Made by a program: the position numbers and the translations under genes. A stretch of 64,000 bases of DNA from Actinomycetota bacterium (GTDB taxonomy: Bacteria; Actinomycetota; Actinomycetes; Actinomycetales; Microbacteriaceae): assembly GCA_018268455.1 (NCBI GenBank), contig JAFDWM010000002.1, positions 36,038 to 100,037 of the forward strand, written 5' to 3'. Numbering within the stretch: the first letter of the stretch is position 1; each line of letters begins with the position of its first letter. Under the pieces are notes generated by a model. That model searched no databases. It was given only the letters and a program-made list of their open reading frames with translations, and had not been told where the DNA came from. This document shows, piece by piece, positions 46,894-56,710 of the stretch.

Positions 46894-48192
46894 TCAGCGG
46901 TCGCGCAGGGTCGGCGTCGAGCTCGTCTGCACCGCATCGATGTTCTCCCGCCACGAGCGCGACTGGCCGGCCCGCAGTGCGCACAGCACGAGCAGGAACC
47001 AGCCGGCGTTCACGAGGGTGAAGCTCTCGAACGCCGAATCGACGGCGAGCGCGACGAGCACCAGCGGCGCCCAGGCGTACACGACGGAGCGGCGCACGCT
47101 CGCGACCAGCCACGATCGCACGAGGGCGATGCCGCCGAGCAGGCAGAACAGCAGCAGGCCGCCGGCGCCCGTCTGCAGCAGCACGTCGAAGAACGCGTTC
47201 AGGGCGCTGCCGTGATGATCGTTCGTGAGGTAGTTGATGATGTTGAACGGATAGAGCTCGTCCGACCAGAGCCCGAACCAGCCCCACCCCTGCACCGGCC
47301 GCTGCTGCAGGTACGGCACCATCGCCGTCCACAGCTCGACGCGGGTGTTGAAGTCGCTGCCGGCGTCGAGCAGCGCGATGATCCGGCTCCGGAAGACGGC
47401 CGCCGCCACGAGCGCTGCCACCACGACGGCGCCGATCGTCCACTGCAGCGGTCGTCGCCGGGCGGGGCTCACCTGGCGGACCATGACCAGCGCCACGCTC
47501 GCAGCGCCCACGATCGCCGCCAGCACGAGCACGGTGGGCGACGCGGAGAGCAGCGCCAGGAACCCGCCGAGCGCGATCGATGGGATCGCGACGGGTGCGG
47601 ACAGCGACTGCGAGCGCCACTCGACGACGAAGGTGATCACCGCGATCACGGCGATCAGCCCGAGCATGTTGCGCGTTCCGAACAGGCCCTGGATCGGGCC
47701 GCCGACCGCGAGGTCGCCCTGGATGCCGAGGAAGCGGAACGGCACATCCAGCAGGATCCCGCTCATGATCTCGGCGACGAGCGATGCGACGAGCAGGATC
47801 CGCAGTGCGTCGCCCAGCGCGCGCACCGTCTGCAGCGTGTCGCGGATGTGCCCGATCGTCACCGCGATGAGTGCGTAGCCGAGCAGTGCGGACCATGCGC
47901 GCAGCGAGGGCCCCGAGGCGGTCGACCAGAACGTGCTCGCGAGCGTCCAGGCGAGGAACGCGAGGAGTGTCGAGGGTGCGACCCGCAGCGGACTGAGCTC
48001 CTCGCGCCGCACCCACAGGATGCCGGCGCCGACCGCGGCGAGCACGGCGATGATCGTGCTCAGGGTGGTCGCCGAGGTGAACGACGAGATGGCGAAGGAT
48101 CCGAACACCGCCAGCAGGGCGCAGGTCGTGTAGGCGCGTGCCATCTCGACCGAGGCCAGCGTCCGCGCCAGGCGCCGCCGCGGAGTGCTCAT
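46894..48192 (-). CDS. O-antigen ligase/polymerase-like membrane protein
   Basis: 432 residues, about 11-12 helices, with the large outer loop typical of the Wzy_C/WaaL family: AGSDFNTRVELWTAMVPYLQ and RPVQGWGWFGLWSDELYPFN, then HGSALNAFFDVLLQTGAGGL. These proteins polymerise repeat units or ligate glycans outside the membrane. ATG 48192 overlaps the preceding stop. A 116-nt gap before GlfT2 may hold an internal start. Confidence 0.85.
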   Translation of the reverse strand: MSTPRRRLARTLASVEMARAYTTCALLAVFGSFAISSFTSATTLSTIIAVLAAVGAGILWVRREELSPLRVAPSTLLAFLAWTLASTFWSTASGPSLRAWSALLGYALIAVTIGHIRDTLQTVRALGDALRILLVASLVAEIMSGILLDVPFRFLGIQGDLAVGGPIQGLFGTRNMLGLIAVIAVITFVVEWRSQSLSAPVAIPSIALGGFLALLSASPTVLVLAAIVGAASVALVMVRQVSPARRRPLQWTIGAVVVAALVAAAVFRSRIIALLDAGSDFNTRVELWTAMVPYLQQRPVQGWGWFGLWSDELYPFNIINYLTNDHHGSALNAFFDVLLQTGAGGLLLFCLLGGIALVRSWLVASVRRSVVYAWAPLVLVALAVDSAFESFTLVNAGWFLLVLCALRAGQSRSWRENIDAVQTSSTPTLRDR

Positions 48193-49616
48193 GCCGTCCG
48201 CCGCCGAGAGCGGGGCGGTGCGCCCTCGCCGGGACCGGAGCCGACGAACGGCGAGATCTTCATCTTGAACGAGAGCAGGATCAGCAGCATCCAGCCCCAG
48301 AGCATGATCGGCGTGGACTCCGCGATGCCGAGCACGAGGAGCATGCCGACGAGCATCGTCGGAAGCAGCGACAGCGCGGCGAAGGGCCTGTCCTGCACAA
48401 GATCCCAGCGCGGCCGGTCGATGGCGAAGAACCAGGCGCGCCACGCGAACGCGACGTAGGCGATCGCCACGAGCAGCACGCCGATCGCGCCGAGCTGCAG
48501 GAACGCGTCCAGCCACATGTCGTGCGCCATGAACACGGTGATCCGATGGTCGAGGATCCAGTTGTGGAACGCGGGATCCCACGGAACCCAGGGTGAGGAG
48601 AAGCCGTTGCCGAACACCGGGCGCTGGATGGCGCGCTCCCAGACCTTCTGCCAGATCTCGGCGCGCCCGGTGAGGTCCGACGACTTGCCGAGCAGCCCGA
48701 AGAGCGTGTCCCGGAACACGATCGCCCCGCCGATCACGACGATCCCGGCACCGCCGAACAGCAGATAGAGCGGAGTGCGGCGTCCCGGCCGTGCCCGCCG
48801 CATGAGCAGCGCCATGCCGAGCACGGCGATCCCGGCTGCGAACGCCGCGTACGACGTCGCGGATCCGGCCCGAAGGAACAGGAAACCGGCCAGCACGATC
48901 CAGATGAGCAGCGCCGGCCGGCGCCACGCGCCCTGCGTGCCCCGCGAGGTGAGGCCCTGGGCGTAGAGGATGCCGAAGACGACCAGCGCGATCGCGCACA
49001 GGATCCCGAGCGTGTTGGAGTTGCCGACGATCCCCTGCAGTCGGCCGCCGTCGAAGAGGTCGCCGCGCACCCAGTACCAGTGCGGGTCGGGCTTGCCCTC
49101 AGGGAGGTCGTCGAAGAACGGCAGCAGGGGGTGACGCAGCACGAGGGCCACCCACAGCTCCAGCGCGAGCGAGAGACCGATGATCCACTTGAGTGCGCTG
49201 GAGACGGCGCGCACGATCTCGCCCCAGCTCAGCGCGAACGCGATGAACAGCGCGACCGCGGTGATGGCCGCCTGCAGCACCCAGGTGAGCAGCGTCGCCC
49301 ACGGCCATCGCGACCACAGCACCGAGACGAGTGCCAGCGCCAGATAGACGAGCGCCGCCCAGGGCAGGCGGCGCCAGGGGAAGCGGGACGGCAGTGCGAG
49401 CGCGATACGCGGGATCGCCAGCCCCAGCGCGCCCAGCAGCAGCACGCCGAGCACCGCGACCGCGCCGTCGGCACCGAGCAGGTTGAACACGGCCGTGTGT
49501 GCGAACGTCGCGAACAGCAGCAGCACGATGTACCCGCGCAGCAGGAGATGCCGGGTCGACTCCCGCGCGGGAGCGCTCGGCGGGGGAGCCGTGGAGAGTC
49601 GGGAGTGCTGCGCCAT
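48189..49616 (-). CDS. O-antigen ligase/polymerase-like membrane protein
   Basis: 475 residues, about 11-12 helices. Outer-loop motif SSDLTGRAEIWQKVWERAIQ, followed by RPVFGNGFSSPWVPWDPAFH and MAHDMWLDAFLQLGAIGVLL, matches the Wzy_C family. Less than half similar by eye to the adjacent homologue, so an old duplication or two separate roles. First gene of the minus operon 49616-43345; TAGCCT at 49630-49625 is 8 nt before the ATG. Confidence 0.87.
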   Translation of the reverse strand: MAQHSRLSTAPPPSAPARESTRHLLLRGYIVLLLFATFAHTAVFNLLGADGAVAVLGVLLLGALGLAIPRIALALPSRFPWRRLPWAALVYLALALVSVLWSRWPWATLLTWVLQAAITAVALFIAFALSWGEIVRAVSSALKWIIGLSLALELWVALVLRHPLLPFFDDLPEGKPDPHWYWVRGDLFDGGRLQGIVGNSNTLGILCAIALVVFGILYAQGLTSRGTQGAWRRPALLIWIVLAGFLFLRAGSATSYAAFAAGIAVLGMALLMRRARPGRRTPLYLLFGGAGIVVIGGAIVFRDTLFGLLGKSSDLTGRAEIWQKVWERAIQRPVFGNGFSSPWVPWDPAFHNWILDHRITVFMAHDMWLDAFLQLGAIGVLLVAIAYVAFAWRAWFFAIDRPRWDLVQDRPFAALSLLPTMLVGMLLVLGIAESTPIMLWGWMLLILLSFKMKISPFVGSGPGEGAPPRSRRRTA

Positions 49617-49688
49617 CGCCGTTCAGGCTACCGTGCAAAGCCCGCCACGGTCGGTGCGTCGCTCACGCCTCGTCATCGGGTCGCGGGC

Positions 49689-51017
49689 TCAGTGCCGTGA
49701 CCGGCGGCGGCGGATGGCGACCACGGTCCATGCGGCCCCGACCAGGACGAGCGCGCCGCCCAGCACGCCGATGACGATCGCGATCGGCGCGGCGCCGGCC
49801 GCGGGCGCAAGAGTGGGGCTGGGCGTGGGATGTGCCGATGGCGAGGTGGTCGGGACGGTCGGCGTCGCGGAGGGTGTCGGCGCCGCCGTGCCCTGGATGA
49901 GGAAGCTGTCGGCGAGCGCGCCCGCGCACGCGTTCTCGAATGTGCCGGCGAAGGTGGTGTCGGTCACGGTGAACGAGACGTAGCCGCAGTTGTCCGCCCC
50001 GGAATCGGCGACCAGCATGAACGGGAAGTCGCCGTCGTCTGCGTTCACGGCGGAGGGCTTGTGGCCTCCGGTGCCGATGATGAGCTGCACCGGGCCGGCA
50101 CCGCGGACGTAGGGTGCCGCAGGTGAGCCGTCCGCGTCGGTGGTGCAGGCCGCGTCGTACCGGTCGTGGGTGATGCGCGGGCACGCATCGGTCAGGCGCA
50201 GCTGCTTCGAGCGCTGGTAGTTGTGCTCATGGCCGTTCAGGATCAGATCGACCTTCGTCTCGCCGGCGAGTGCGAAGATGTCGCCGAACTGGGGCGCCGT
50301 CGGCGCGTAGTAGCCGGTGGACATGTCCGCACCGTGGTCTGCGCCCGCATTCAGATACGCGACGTGGTAGGTCAGCACGACCCACTCGTGCTTCGACTTC
50401 GCATCCAGGATGGCCTGCTTCACCCAGTCGTACAGTGCCGACCCCTGGCTGTAGTCGCGCAGGCCGCCGGTCCGGTAGGTGAGCCCAGGGTTGATGTTGA
50501 TCACGCGCAGGAGCGGGCTGCTCGCCGGGAAGTCGTAGAACGAGTCCTTGGCGGCGTCGGTGTCCGGATCCGTGGGAAACGACGTGATCGAGCGCAGCGG
50601 ATCGGCGCAGGAGGACGCGCCGGTGTAGTCCTCGATCGCGAACCCGGGTTTGGCGTCCTGCGCCTCATGATTGCCGGCTGCGATGATGTACGGAACCGCC
50701 GTACCGCCGCTCGTGCTGGCGATCTGGCCGTTCGTCCACGTGCACCAGTCGGCACCGGAGTGCACCGACGAGGCCGCGCTCGCGTCGTAGGCGAGGTCAC
50801 CCAGACTCTGGACGAATGCGGGCTGATTCTGGCCGATCATTCGCAGCGTGCGGGACGTCGAGTCTCCGGGGTCACCCGGTCCGTCGGACCCGTTGTCGCC
50901 GACCGCGCCGAACGTGAACCCTCCCGGGTCCGCCGCTGCCGCATTCACTCCGAGGTACGGCGAGGCGAGCACCGCGGCGACGGCGATGGCCAGCAGCACA
51001 CGACGACGTCGTCTCAT
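49689..51017 (-). CDS. Secreted metallophosphoesterase (purple acid phosphatase-like)
   Basis: 442-residue exported enzyme with an intact calcineurin-like metal set: GAVGDNG, SLGDLAYD, AAGNHEAQD, LTYHVAY and LNGHEHNYQR. Signal peptide 1-29 (LLAIAVAAVLASPYLGVNAAAA). After a Pro/Thr/Ser stalk (about 375-405) a C-terminal helix and RRRRSRH tail anchor it to the membrane; no LPxTG motif. Substrate unknown; phosphate ester hydrolysis outside the cell is likely. ATG 51017 has AGGAG upstream. Contrasts with the degenerate lipoprotein at 35764. Confidence 0.88.
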   Translation of the reverse strand: MRRRRRVLLAIAVAAVLASPYLGVNAAAADPGGFTFGAVGDNGSDGPGDPGDSTSRTLRMIGQNQPAFVQSLGDLAYDASAASSVHSGADWCTWTNGQIASTSGGTAVPYIIAAGNHEAQDAKPGFAIEDYTGASSCADPLRSITSFPTDPDTDAAKDSFYDFPASSPLLRVININPGLTYRTGGLRDYSQGSALYDWVKQAILDAKSKHEWVVLTYHVAYLNAGADHGADMSTGYYAPTAPQFGDIFALAGETKVDLILNGHEHNYQRSKQLRLTDACPRITHDRYDAACTTDADGSPAAPYVRGAGPVQLIIGTGGHKPSAVNADDGDFPFMLVADSGADNCGYVSFTVTDTTFAGTFENACAGALADSFLIQGTAAPTPSATPTVPTTSPSAHPTPSPTLAPAAGAAPIAIVIGVLGGALVLVGAAWTVVAIRRRRSRH

Positions 51018-51146
51018 CCACAACTCCTGTCCAGGCGAATCCGTTGCGATCCTATGCGCCGGCGGCGTGTGCGCGACACACCGTTGCGACACGCCGGAGG
51101 ACCGCAAGAAGGTTCAAGGCGCGATTGAGGGTTTACGATCCGCGAC

Positions 51147-51175
51147 TTGACCATCGCGAATGACAAGAGTGTAAT
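51147..51175 (+). promoter_or_regulatory. sigma-A-type promoter of whiB
   Basis: TTGACC (51147-51152), 17-bp spacer and TGTAAT (51170-51175): the best two-box promoter in the window. The start would be near 51182, giving a leader of about 50 nt before the ATG. Confidence 0.65.
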
Positions 51176-51230
51176 TAGTGGTGCAACGCGGCCCGCGGAG
51201 CACCCGGGGGGATACGAGGGAGAGGGCGAC

Positions 51231-51551
51231 ATGACGGCTTACCGTTCAGACGTTCCGGACGACTGGTTCGTCGATCCGGTGCAGTTGGGGGTACCTGGCG
51301 TCAGACGCCCGTCTGAGGGCGATGACGACAGCACCCTGGCCTGGCAGAGTGACGCGCTCTGCGCCCAGACGGATCCGGAGGCCTTCTTCCCCGAGAAGGG
51401 CGGATCCACCCGCGACGCCAAGCGCATCTGCACCTCCTGCGACGTGCGCGGCGAATGCCTCGAGTATGCGCTGGAGAACGACGAGCGTTTCGGGATCTGG
51501 GGCGGGCTGAGCGAGCGCGAGCGTCGCAAGCTCAAGCGCCGCGCTGTCTGA
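51231..51551 (+). CDS. whiB: WhiB-family regulator (WhiB2/WhmD-like)
   Basis: 106-residue [4Fe-4S]-binding transcription factor working with sigma-A. Four cysteines at 44, 67, 70 and 76 (LCAQTDPEAFFPEKGG... ICTSCDVRGECLEYAL), the GIWGG turn at 88-92 and a basic C-terminus RERRKLKRR. WhiB2-type members control septation and cell division genes. ATG 51231 has GAGGGAGAGG upstream. The genes after it keep the order known for the whiB2 neighbourhood in Actinobacteria. Confidence 0.94.
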   Translation: MTAYRSDVPDDWFVDPVQLGVPGVRRPSEGDDDSTLAWQSDALCAQTDPEAFFPEKGGSTRDAKRICTSCDVRGECLEYALENDERFGIWGGLSERERRKLKRRAV

Positions 51552-51703
51552 GCGGTCCGTCGTCGACCGGCGGAGCGGGCGCGCGTCGTCTGCGCTGAGC
51601 GGGTCACGAGATCCCCGCGATCCGGCCGGCCGTCGGGCGGATCGCTCGACGCGCCCGTGCGGAGACCGCCCCGCACAGACCTCCCGCTTAGGCTGACCCC
51701 GTC

Positions 51704-54700
51704 ATGTCTGCCCGAGTACACGCCGTCCTCGTCGCCCGTCCGGGTGCGACGTCCCTCGCGCGCCTGCTGCGCGCCCTCGATGCGCTCGCCGCGCAGACCC
51801 GTCGTCCCGATGTCCTGACGATCGTCGCGTGCGGTCCCTCGTCGACCCTGCGCTCCAGCGGTCGCGTGGCCGAGGCCGCAGAGGCGGTGATCGAGACGAA
51901 GGCCGCGACGTCGGTCGCGGCGGCGGTCGCGCTCGCGCTGCCGCGCGTCTCAGACGACGCCGCGCTCTGGATCCTCACCGAGGACTGCGCCCCAGGCCCG
52001 GCCGCGCTGGAGCAGCTCGCTGGCGCTCTCGAGCGCTCACCGGCCGCCTCCATCGCCGCGCCCAAGCTGCTCAGCGACATCGACGAGCATCGCATCGCAT
52101 CGTTCGGGGTCAGCATGACCAGGCTCGGCCGCGCCGTCGACCCCGCCCGGGGAGAGCTCGACCAGGGCCAGCACGATGGCCACGACGATGCGCTCGGCGC
52201 GGACGTGCGCGGGCTGCTGCTGCGGCCCGGACGCGGGCTGCGCCCGGATCCCGGCCTCGGCGGACGCGATGAGGGGCTCGACCTCGGCGTGCAGGCGCGC
52301 CTGAAGGGCGGGCGCGTGGTGCTCGCCGCGGGCGCGCGCATCGCCGTCGACGACACTGCGCAGGACGGCACGGCGGGCGAGGCGTTCGCGGTGCGTCGCG
52401 CACAGCTGCACCGTCGTCTCAGCTACGCGGCCGCGCCGCTCGTTCCCGTGCACTGGCTGGTCCTGCTGCCACTCGCCCTCTGGCGCACGATCCTTCACCT
52501 CGCCGGCAAGCGCCCGGCAGCGGTGCTGCCGGAGTGGGGGGCGGCCGCGGTCACGATGGTCTCCGGATCCGCTGTGCTGAGCTCCCGCCGTCGGCTGCGC
52601 GAGGATCGCACCGCGGGCTGGGCGAGCCTGGCACCGCTGCGCATCACCCGTGCCCAGCTGCGCCAGCGCCTGGATGACGGGCACGGCACCGAGGCCGGCG
52701 TGCATGAGGATCTCGGCTTCTTCTCCGGTGGCGGCGCCTGGGCGGTGCTCGCCGCGCTCGTCGCCGGCATCGCGATGTTCGTGTCGCTGCTGGCCTGGCC
52801 GGCGCTCGGCGGAGGAGCCCTGCTGCCGCTGCGCGACACGGTGGCGGCCCTGTGGCGTGACGCCGCCTACGGTCAGCGTGGATTCGGCGTCGGGGTGGCA
52901 GGCCCCGCCGACCCGTTCTCCGGCGTGCTCGCGCTGCTCGGCACGCTCTGGCCCGGATCTCCGTCGTATGCGCTCATCCTGCTCTGGGTCGGCGCGCTCC
53001 CGCTGGCGATGCTGGGCGGCTGGTTCGCAGCGACCAGGATCACAGACCGGCCCGGCCTGCGGATCCTCGCGGGCACGATCTGGGCGCTCACCCCGACCTT
53101 CCTCATCGCGCTCGCCGAAGGCCGCCCCGCCGCGGTGCTGCTGCACCTGCTGCTGCCGTGGGTCTTTCACACGGGCCTGGTCGCCGCGCGCTCTTGGGGT
53201 GCCGCCGGAGCAGCATCACTTGCGACGGCCGCCGCGCTCGCCTGCGCGCCGTCGCTGGCCCCCGCCTTCGCGCTGCTCTGGGTGATCGGCATCGTCGTGA
53301 CGCTCGCCCGCCGCTCCGTGCGCGGCGCGGTGCGCGTGTTCTGGGTGCTGATCCCCGCGATCGTCGTGTTCGCGCCGCTGGTCATCTGGCAGACCGTGAA
53401 CGGCACGCTCTGGGCCGTGCTGTCGGATCCTGGCGCGATCGTCGTCGCGCCGCAGGCCACCGCAGATGCGGCCGGCCGGCTGACGCTGCTGGGCGGCCTT
53501 CCGACCATGGACGATGCCGGCTGGCCGGCACTGCTGAGGGGCGCGCCGACGCCGTGGGTGCTGTGGCTCGCGGCGCCGCTCGCCGTGCTCGCACTGGTGT
53601 CCACGATCACGCGCCGGTGGAGCGTGGGCATCGGATCCCTCCTCGTCGCGGCGACGGGGCTCGCGACCGCGTTCGCCGCGGTCGGCATCTCGGTCGCGTT
53701 CGCGCAGTCCGTCCCCGTGCCGATCTGGCCCGGCACGGCGCTCAGCCTGGCCTGGATCGGCGTGCTCGGCGGAGCCCTCGTCACGCTCGACTGCGGGATC
53801 ACGCGCAGCGCATGGCGCGGCGTGGCAGGGGTTGTCGCTGCGGCGGGCGTGATCGCGCTCGCCGCCCCGACGGCGATCGCGCTCGTCACCGGCACCGCCG
53901 CGATCGAGCGCAGCGAGCTGACCACGCTGCCCGCGTACGTGAAGGCGCAGGCCCGCGCCGATCGCGACCTCGGCACGCTCGTGCTGACGGCGCAGCCGGG
54001 CGGCTCCCTCGCCAGCACCGTCGTGTGGGGGGAGAGTGCAACCCTCAGCGCGCAGGCCACCATGATCACGACCGCCGTCACGCCGCACGGCGAGGACCTC
54101 TCGGCTCTCTCCGTCGATCTGCTCTCGGCCCGCCAGTTCGATGCCACGAAGGCCCTGGGCGCGCTCGGCGTGCGTTTCGTGCTCCTGCAGGCCGGACCGT
54201 CCGACGAGACCGCGGCGGTGCGCTCGCTGCGGCTGCAGTCGGCGACGGCCCTCGACCAGCGCGCCGGATTCGTGCGCGTCGGCGAGACGCCGCGCGGCGT
54301 GCTCTGGCGGATGGAGGCCGAGCCGGCCGCACGCCCGGCGCCGAGTGCGGGTCAGCGCGCCACCGCGCAGCTCGTGGTCACCGTCGAGCTGGTGGTGCTG
54401 ATCGCCGCCCTGCTGCTGTCGATTCCGACCCGGGCCTCCCGCAGGGCCGCGCGCGGACTTCCGCGCGCGATCGGCGCACTGCCCGAGCGCCTGCCCCGCC
54501 CCGCCAGGAGCCGGCCGGAGCGTGAGCCGCGCGCGCCGCGGCATCCGCGCAAGGCGTCTCCCGGATCCGTCGTGATCCCGGGGGAGGAGTCGGCCGAACC
54601 CCGCGTCGAGGAGCCCGCGGCGACCGCGACCGGCGACCTGGCGGCGACCGCTACGGAGGAGCCGGCGACGACCGCGACCGACGACCCGGCGGCGACCGGC

Positions 54701-54787
54701 TCGGAACCGGAACCGCCCCGAGTCGCGCAGCCCGAGGCCGATTCCGCCGCCGCAGAGCCCGCCCCCGCGAAGGAGGTCGGCGCATGA
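51704..54787 (+). CDS. Large membrane glycosyltransferase (GT2 domain plus polytopic region)
   Basis: 1027 residues. N-terminal GT2-like domain (about 1-250: AVLVARPGATSLARLLRALD, WILTEDCAPGPAALEQLAGA, SFGVSMTRLGRAVDPARGEL), which is divergent where family enzymes have a clear acceptor-site motif. Around a dozen helices follow (about 255-770), an extracytoplasmic segment, then a last helix and an Ala/Thr/Pro/Glu tail with imperfect repeats (ATATEEPATTATDDPAATG). This protein is conserved beside whiB2 in many Actinobacteria; its product is unknown. TAGGCT lies 9 nt before the ATG. Overlaps DUF5719 by 4 nt. Confidence 0.82.
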   Translation: MSARVHAVLVARPGATSLARLLRALDALAAQTRRPDVLTIVACGPSSTLRSSGRVAEAAEAVIETKAATSVAAAVALALPRVSDDAALWILTEDCAPGPAALEQLAGALERSPAASIAAPKLLSDIDEHRIASFGVSMTRLGRAVDPARGELDQGQHDGHDDALGADVRGLLLRPGRGLRPDPGLGGRDEGLDLGVQARLKGGRVVLAAGARIAVDDTAQDGTAGEAFAVRRAQLHRRLSYAAAPLVPVHWLVLLPLALWRTILHLAGKRPAAVLPEWGAAAVTMVSGSAVLSSRRRLREDRTAGWASLAPLRITRAQLRQRLDDGHGTEAGVHEDLGFFSGGGAWAVLAALVAGIAMFVSLLAWPALGGGALLPLRDTVAALWRDAAYGQRGFGVGVAGPADPFSGVLALLGTLWPGSPSYALILLWVGALPLAMLGGWFAATRITDRPGLRILAGTIWALTPTFLIALAEGRPAAVLLHLLLPWVFHTGLVAARSWGAAGAASLATAAALACAPSLAPAFALLWVIGIVVTLARRSVRGAVRVFWVLIPAIVVFAPLVIWQTVNGTLWAVLSDPGAIVVAPQATADAAGRLTLLGGLPTMDDAGWPALLRGAPTPWVLWLAAPLAVLALVSTITRRWSVGIGSLLVAATGLATAFAAVGISVAFAQSVPVPIWPGTALSLAWIGVLGGALVTLDCGITRSAWRGVAGVVAAAGVIALAAPTAIALVTGTAAIERSELTTLPAYVKAQARADRDLGTLVLTAQPGGSLASTVVWGESATLSAQATMITTAVTPHGEDLSALSVDLLSARQFDATKALGALGVRFVLLQAGPSDETAAVRSLRLQSATALDQRAGFVRVGETPRGVLWRMEAEPAARPAPSAGQRATAQLVVTVELVVLIAALLLSIPTRASRRAARGLPRAIGALPERLPRPARSRPEREPRAPRHPRKASPGSVVIPGEESAEPRVEEPAATATGDLAATATEEPATTATDDPAATGSEPEPPRVAQPEADSAAAEPAPAKEVGA

Positions 54788-56184
54788 CCGGCAAGACCCC
54801 CCGCCGTATCCTCGCCACCGGTGCCCGCCTGGTCGCGGGCATCGCGGTGTCCGCCGCCTGCGTCGCCGGCGCCGTGATCGCCGTGCCGGCCGCCTGGCCG
54901 ACGGTCGCGCACACCCCGGCGAGCACCACGGTGCGACCCGTTCCCGGCGACACCCTGCTCAGCTGCACCGGGCCCTTCCTCGCGCTGGGTCGCGATGCCG
55001 CCGCGGCGACCCGCCTGAGCGTCGCCGGCACGCCGACCGTGACCAGCGGCGCGTCGGCAGGATCCGATCTGACCGCCACCGAGATCGGCGTGACCGGCGT
55101 CGACGGCGCCGGCACCGTGCCGGGCTTCACCGGGGCCCCGAACGATCGGGAACCCGCGCAGATCGCCGCCGCGCAGTCGGTGAAGGTCACCGCCGACGAT
55201 CTGAGCGGCTTCGCGGCCTCCGCATGCCGCCCGCCGAGCATGGAGTCCTGGATCGTCGGCGGCGCCGGAACCACCGGATCCAACGACATCCTGCTCATCG
55301 CGAATCCGGGTGCGGTGACCGCGACGGTGACTCTGACCGAGTACGGCTCCGCCGGAGGGACGCATTCCTCCGAGGTCGTGCTGCCGGCGCGTACGCAGTC
55401 GGCGGTGCCGCTCGCCGCCGGTTCGTCGGGCGAGGCGAGCCCCGTCGTGAAGGTCTCCTCGGACGGCGCGCCGGTGCGTGCGGCTCTGCAGTCCAGCCTG
55501 ATCCGCGCGCTGGATCCCGTCGGCATCGACCTGCAGGACGCGATCGCCCAGCCGCAGAAGCACCTCTCCCTGCTGGGCGTGCGCGCGGTCGTGGGCTCCG
55601 CCGACGACGACAACGCGTCGACGGCGGTGCGGCTGCTCGCCCCCGACGCCGACACGACGGTGACACTGCAGCCGCGCAACGCCGCCAACGGCGCGAAGGT
55701 GGGCGATCCGAAGACCGTCAAGCTCACCGGCGGCCAGGTCGGATCCGTCAACCTGTCCTCGCTCAAGCCCGGCCTGTACGCGATCGACATCACCGCTTCC
55801 TCGCCGGTCGTCGCCGCGGCGTGGCAGACGCAGGGCTTCAGCAAGGGTTCGGACTTCGCCTGGATGACGCCGGCGCCGGACATCACCGGGAGCACGGCGT
55901 TCGCCGTGGCCGACGGCCCGGCGCCGCAGCTGCACCTGCAGAACGCATCCGACAGCGCCGTGACGGTGCAGCTCGCCCCCGCCTCCGGCGGCGCCATGCA
56001 GAACGTGGCCCTGCAACCCCAGGGAGCCGCCACGATCACCGTCAGCCAGGGCACCGTCTACACGCTGTCGTCACCGACGGCGGTGCGCGCGGCGGTCGTC
56101 TACTCGGCACCAGGACAGCTCGCCGGCTATCCGGTGTGGCCGGCGGACGTGGCGGCCGCGCCGATCACCGTCTACCAGCGCTAG
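54784..56184 (+). CDS. DUF5719 family exported protein
   Basis: 466-residue protein with one N-terminal helix (about 15-37) and an extracytoplasmic beta-rich region: SWIVGGAGTTGSNDILLIAN, ANPGAVTATVTLTEYGSAG, and FAWMTPAPDITGSTAFAVAD resemble DUF5719. Function unknown; always next to the large GT, with which it is translationally coupled (ATGA). A joint envelope role is inferred. Confidence 0.85.
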   Translation: MTGKTPRRILATGARLVAGIAVSAACVAGAVIAVPAAWPTVAHTPASTTVRPVPGDTLLSCTGPFLALGRDAAAATRLSVAGTPTVTSGASAGSDLTATEIGVTGVDGAGTVPGFTGAPNDREPAQIAAAQSVKVTADDLSGFAASACRPPSMESWIVGGAGTTGSNDILLIANPGAVTATVTLTEYGSAGGTHSSEVVLPARTQSAVPLAAGSSGEASPVVKVSSDGAPVRAALQSSLIRALDPVGIDLQDAIAQPQKHLSLLGVRAVVGSADDDNASTAVRLLAPDADTTVTLQPRNAANGAKVGDPKTVKLTGGQVGSVNLSSLKPGLYAIDITASSPVVAAAWQTQGFSKGSDFAWMTPAPDITGSTAFAVADGPAPQLHLQNASDSAVTVQLAPASGGAMQNVALQPQGAATITVSQGTVYTLSSPTAVRAAVVYSAPGQLAGYPVWPADVAAAPITVYQR

Positions 56185-56193
56185 GGCGCGCTC

Positions 56194-56631
56194 TCACTCG
56201 TCGAAGCCGCGCGGATCCATCTCCCACGGCTCTCGGCCGATGTACTGGGCGGCAGCGCGGAACACGGCACCCTCGATCGCCACGCGGCGGTGCAGGGCGT
56301 CGTCGTGCCCGTGCTCGAGCAGGCGCTCGATCGGCACGCGGAACAGCACGATGCGCTGCGCCTCGGTGTCGACGAGCCACCGCGGCAGACCGTCCGGGTC
56401 TGCGTGCGACGGCATCGCGGCGATCTCGATGCGCACCGGCCGCAGGTCGGGCCACATCGACCGCAGAAGCTCGACCGCCGAGCCGACGTGCAGATCGAAC
56501 GTATCCAGGCGCCCATCCAGCGGCGGCAGGGGTGGGCGCACGACGGAGCTGCGTCCGAGCCGCCCGTGGCGGCCGTGCCGATCACCACGGCGCGGTGCCG
56601 GGGCACGGCGGGAGGAGCGGATGCGGCGCAT
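56194..56631 (-). CDS. Zincin-like metallopeptidase family protein lacking HExxH
   Basis: 145 residues resembling the actinobacterial "metallopeptidase family": FDLHVGSAVELLRSMWP, LPRWLVDTEAQRIVLFRVPI and the C-terminal VAIEGAVFRAAAQYIGREPW. Where zincins carry HExxH this protein has IEGAVFRAA, so no zinc site is visible and peptidase activity is unlikely. Basic N-terminus. Tail-to-tail with DUF5719, 9 bp apart. TAGACT (56643-56638) 6 nt before the ATG suggests a leaderless mRNA. Confidence 0.75.
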   Translation of the reverse strand: MRRIRSSRRAPAPRRGDRHGRHGRLGRSSVVRPPLPPLDGRLDTFDLHVGSAVELLRSMWPDLRPVRIEIAAMPSHADPDGLPRWLVDTEAQRIVLFRVPIERLLEHGHDDALHRRVAIEGAVFRAAAQYIGREPWEMDPRGFDE

Positions 56632-56643
56632 GCGGCCAGTCTA
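56632..56643 (-). promoter_or_regulatory. Leaderless-type promoter of the zincin-like gene
   Basis: TAGACT on the minus strand (56643-56638), 6 nt, ATG at 56631. It faces the DUF3499 promoter. Confidence 0.5.
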
Positions 56644-56697
56644 GGCGGGCCAGGCGGCGCGGTCGGCGCGGCTCCCGACGACGACGGAGTGCGGGGC

Positions 56698-56710
56698 TAG
56701 CCTGAGGGAG
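56698..56710 (+). promoter_or_regulatory. Leaderless-type promoter of the DUF3499 gene
   Basis: TAGCCT at 56698-56703, 7 nt, ATG at 56711. GAGGGAG abuts the ATG and is too close for a normal ribosome site. Confidence 0.5.
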
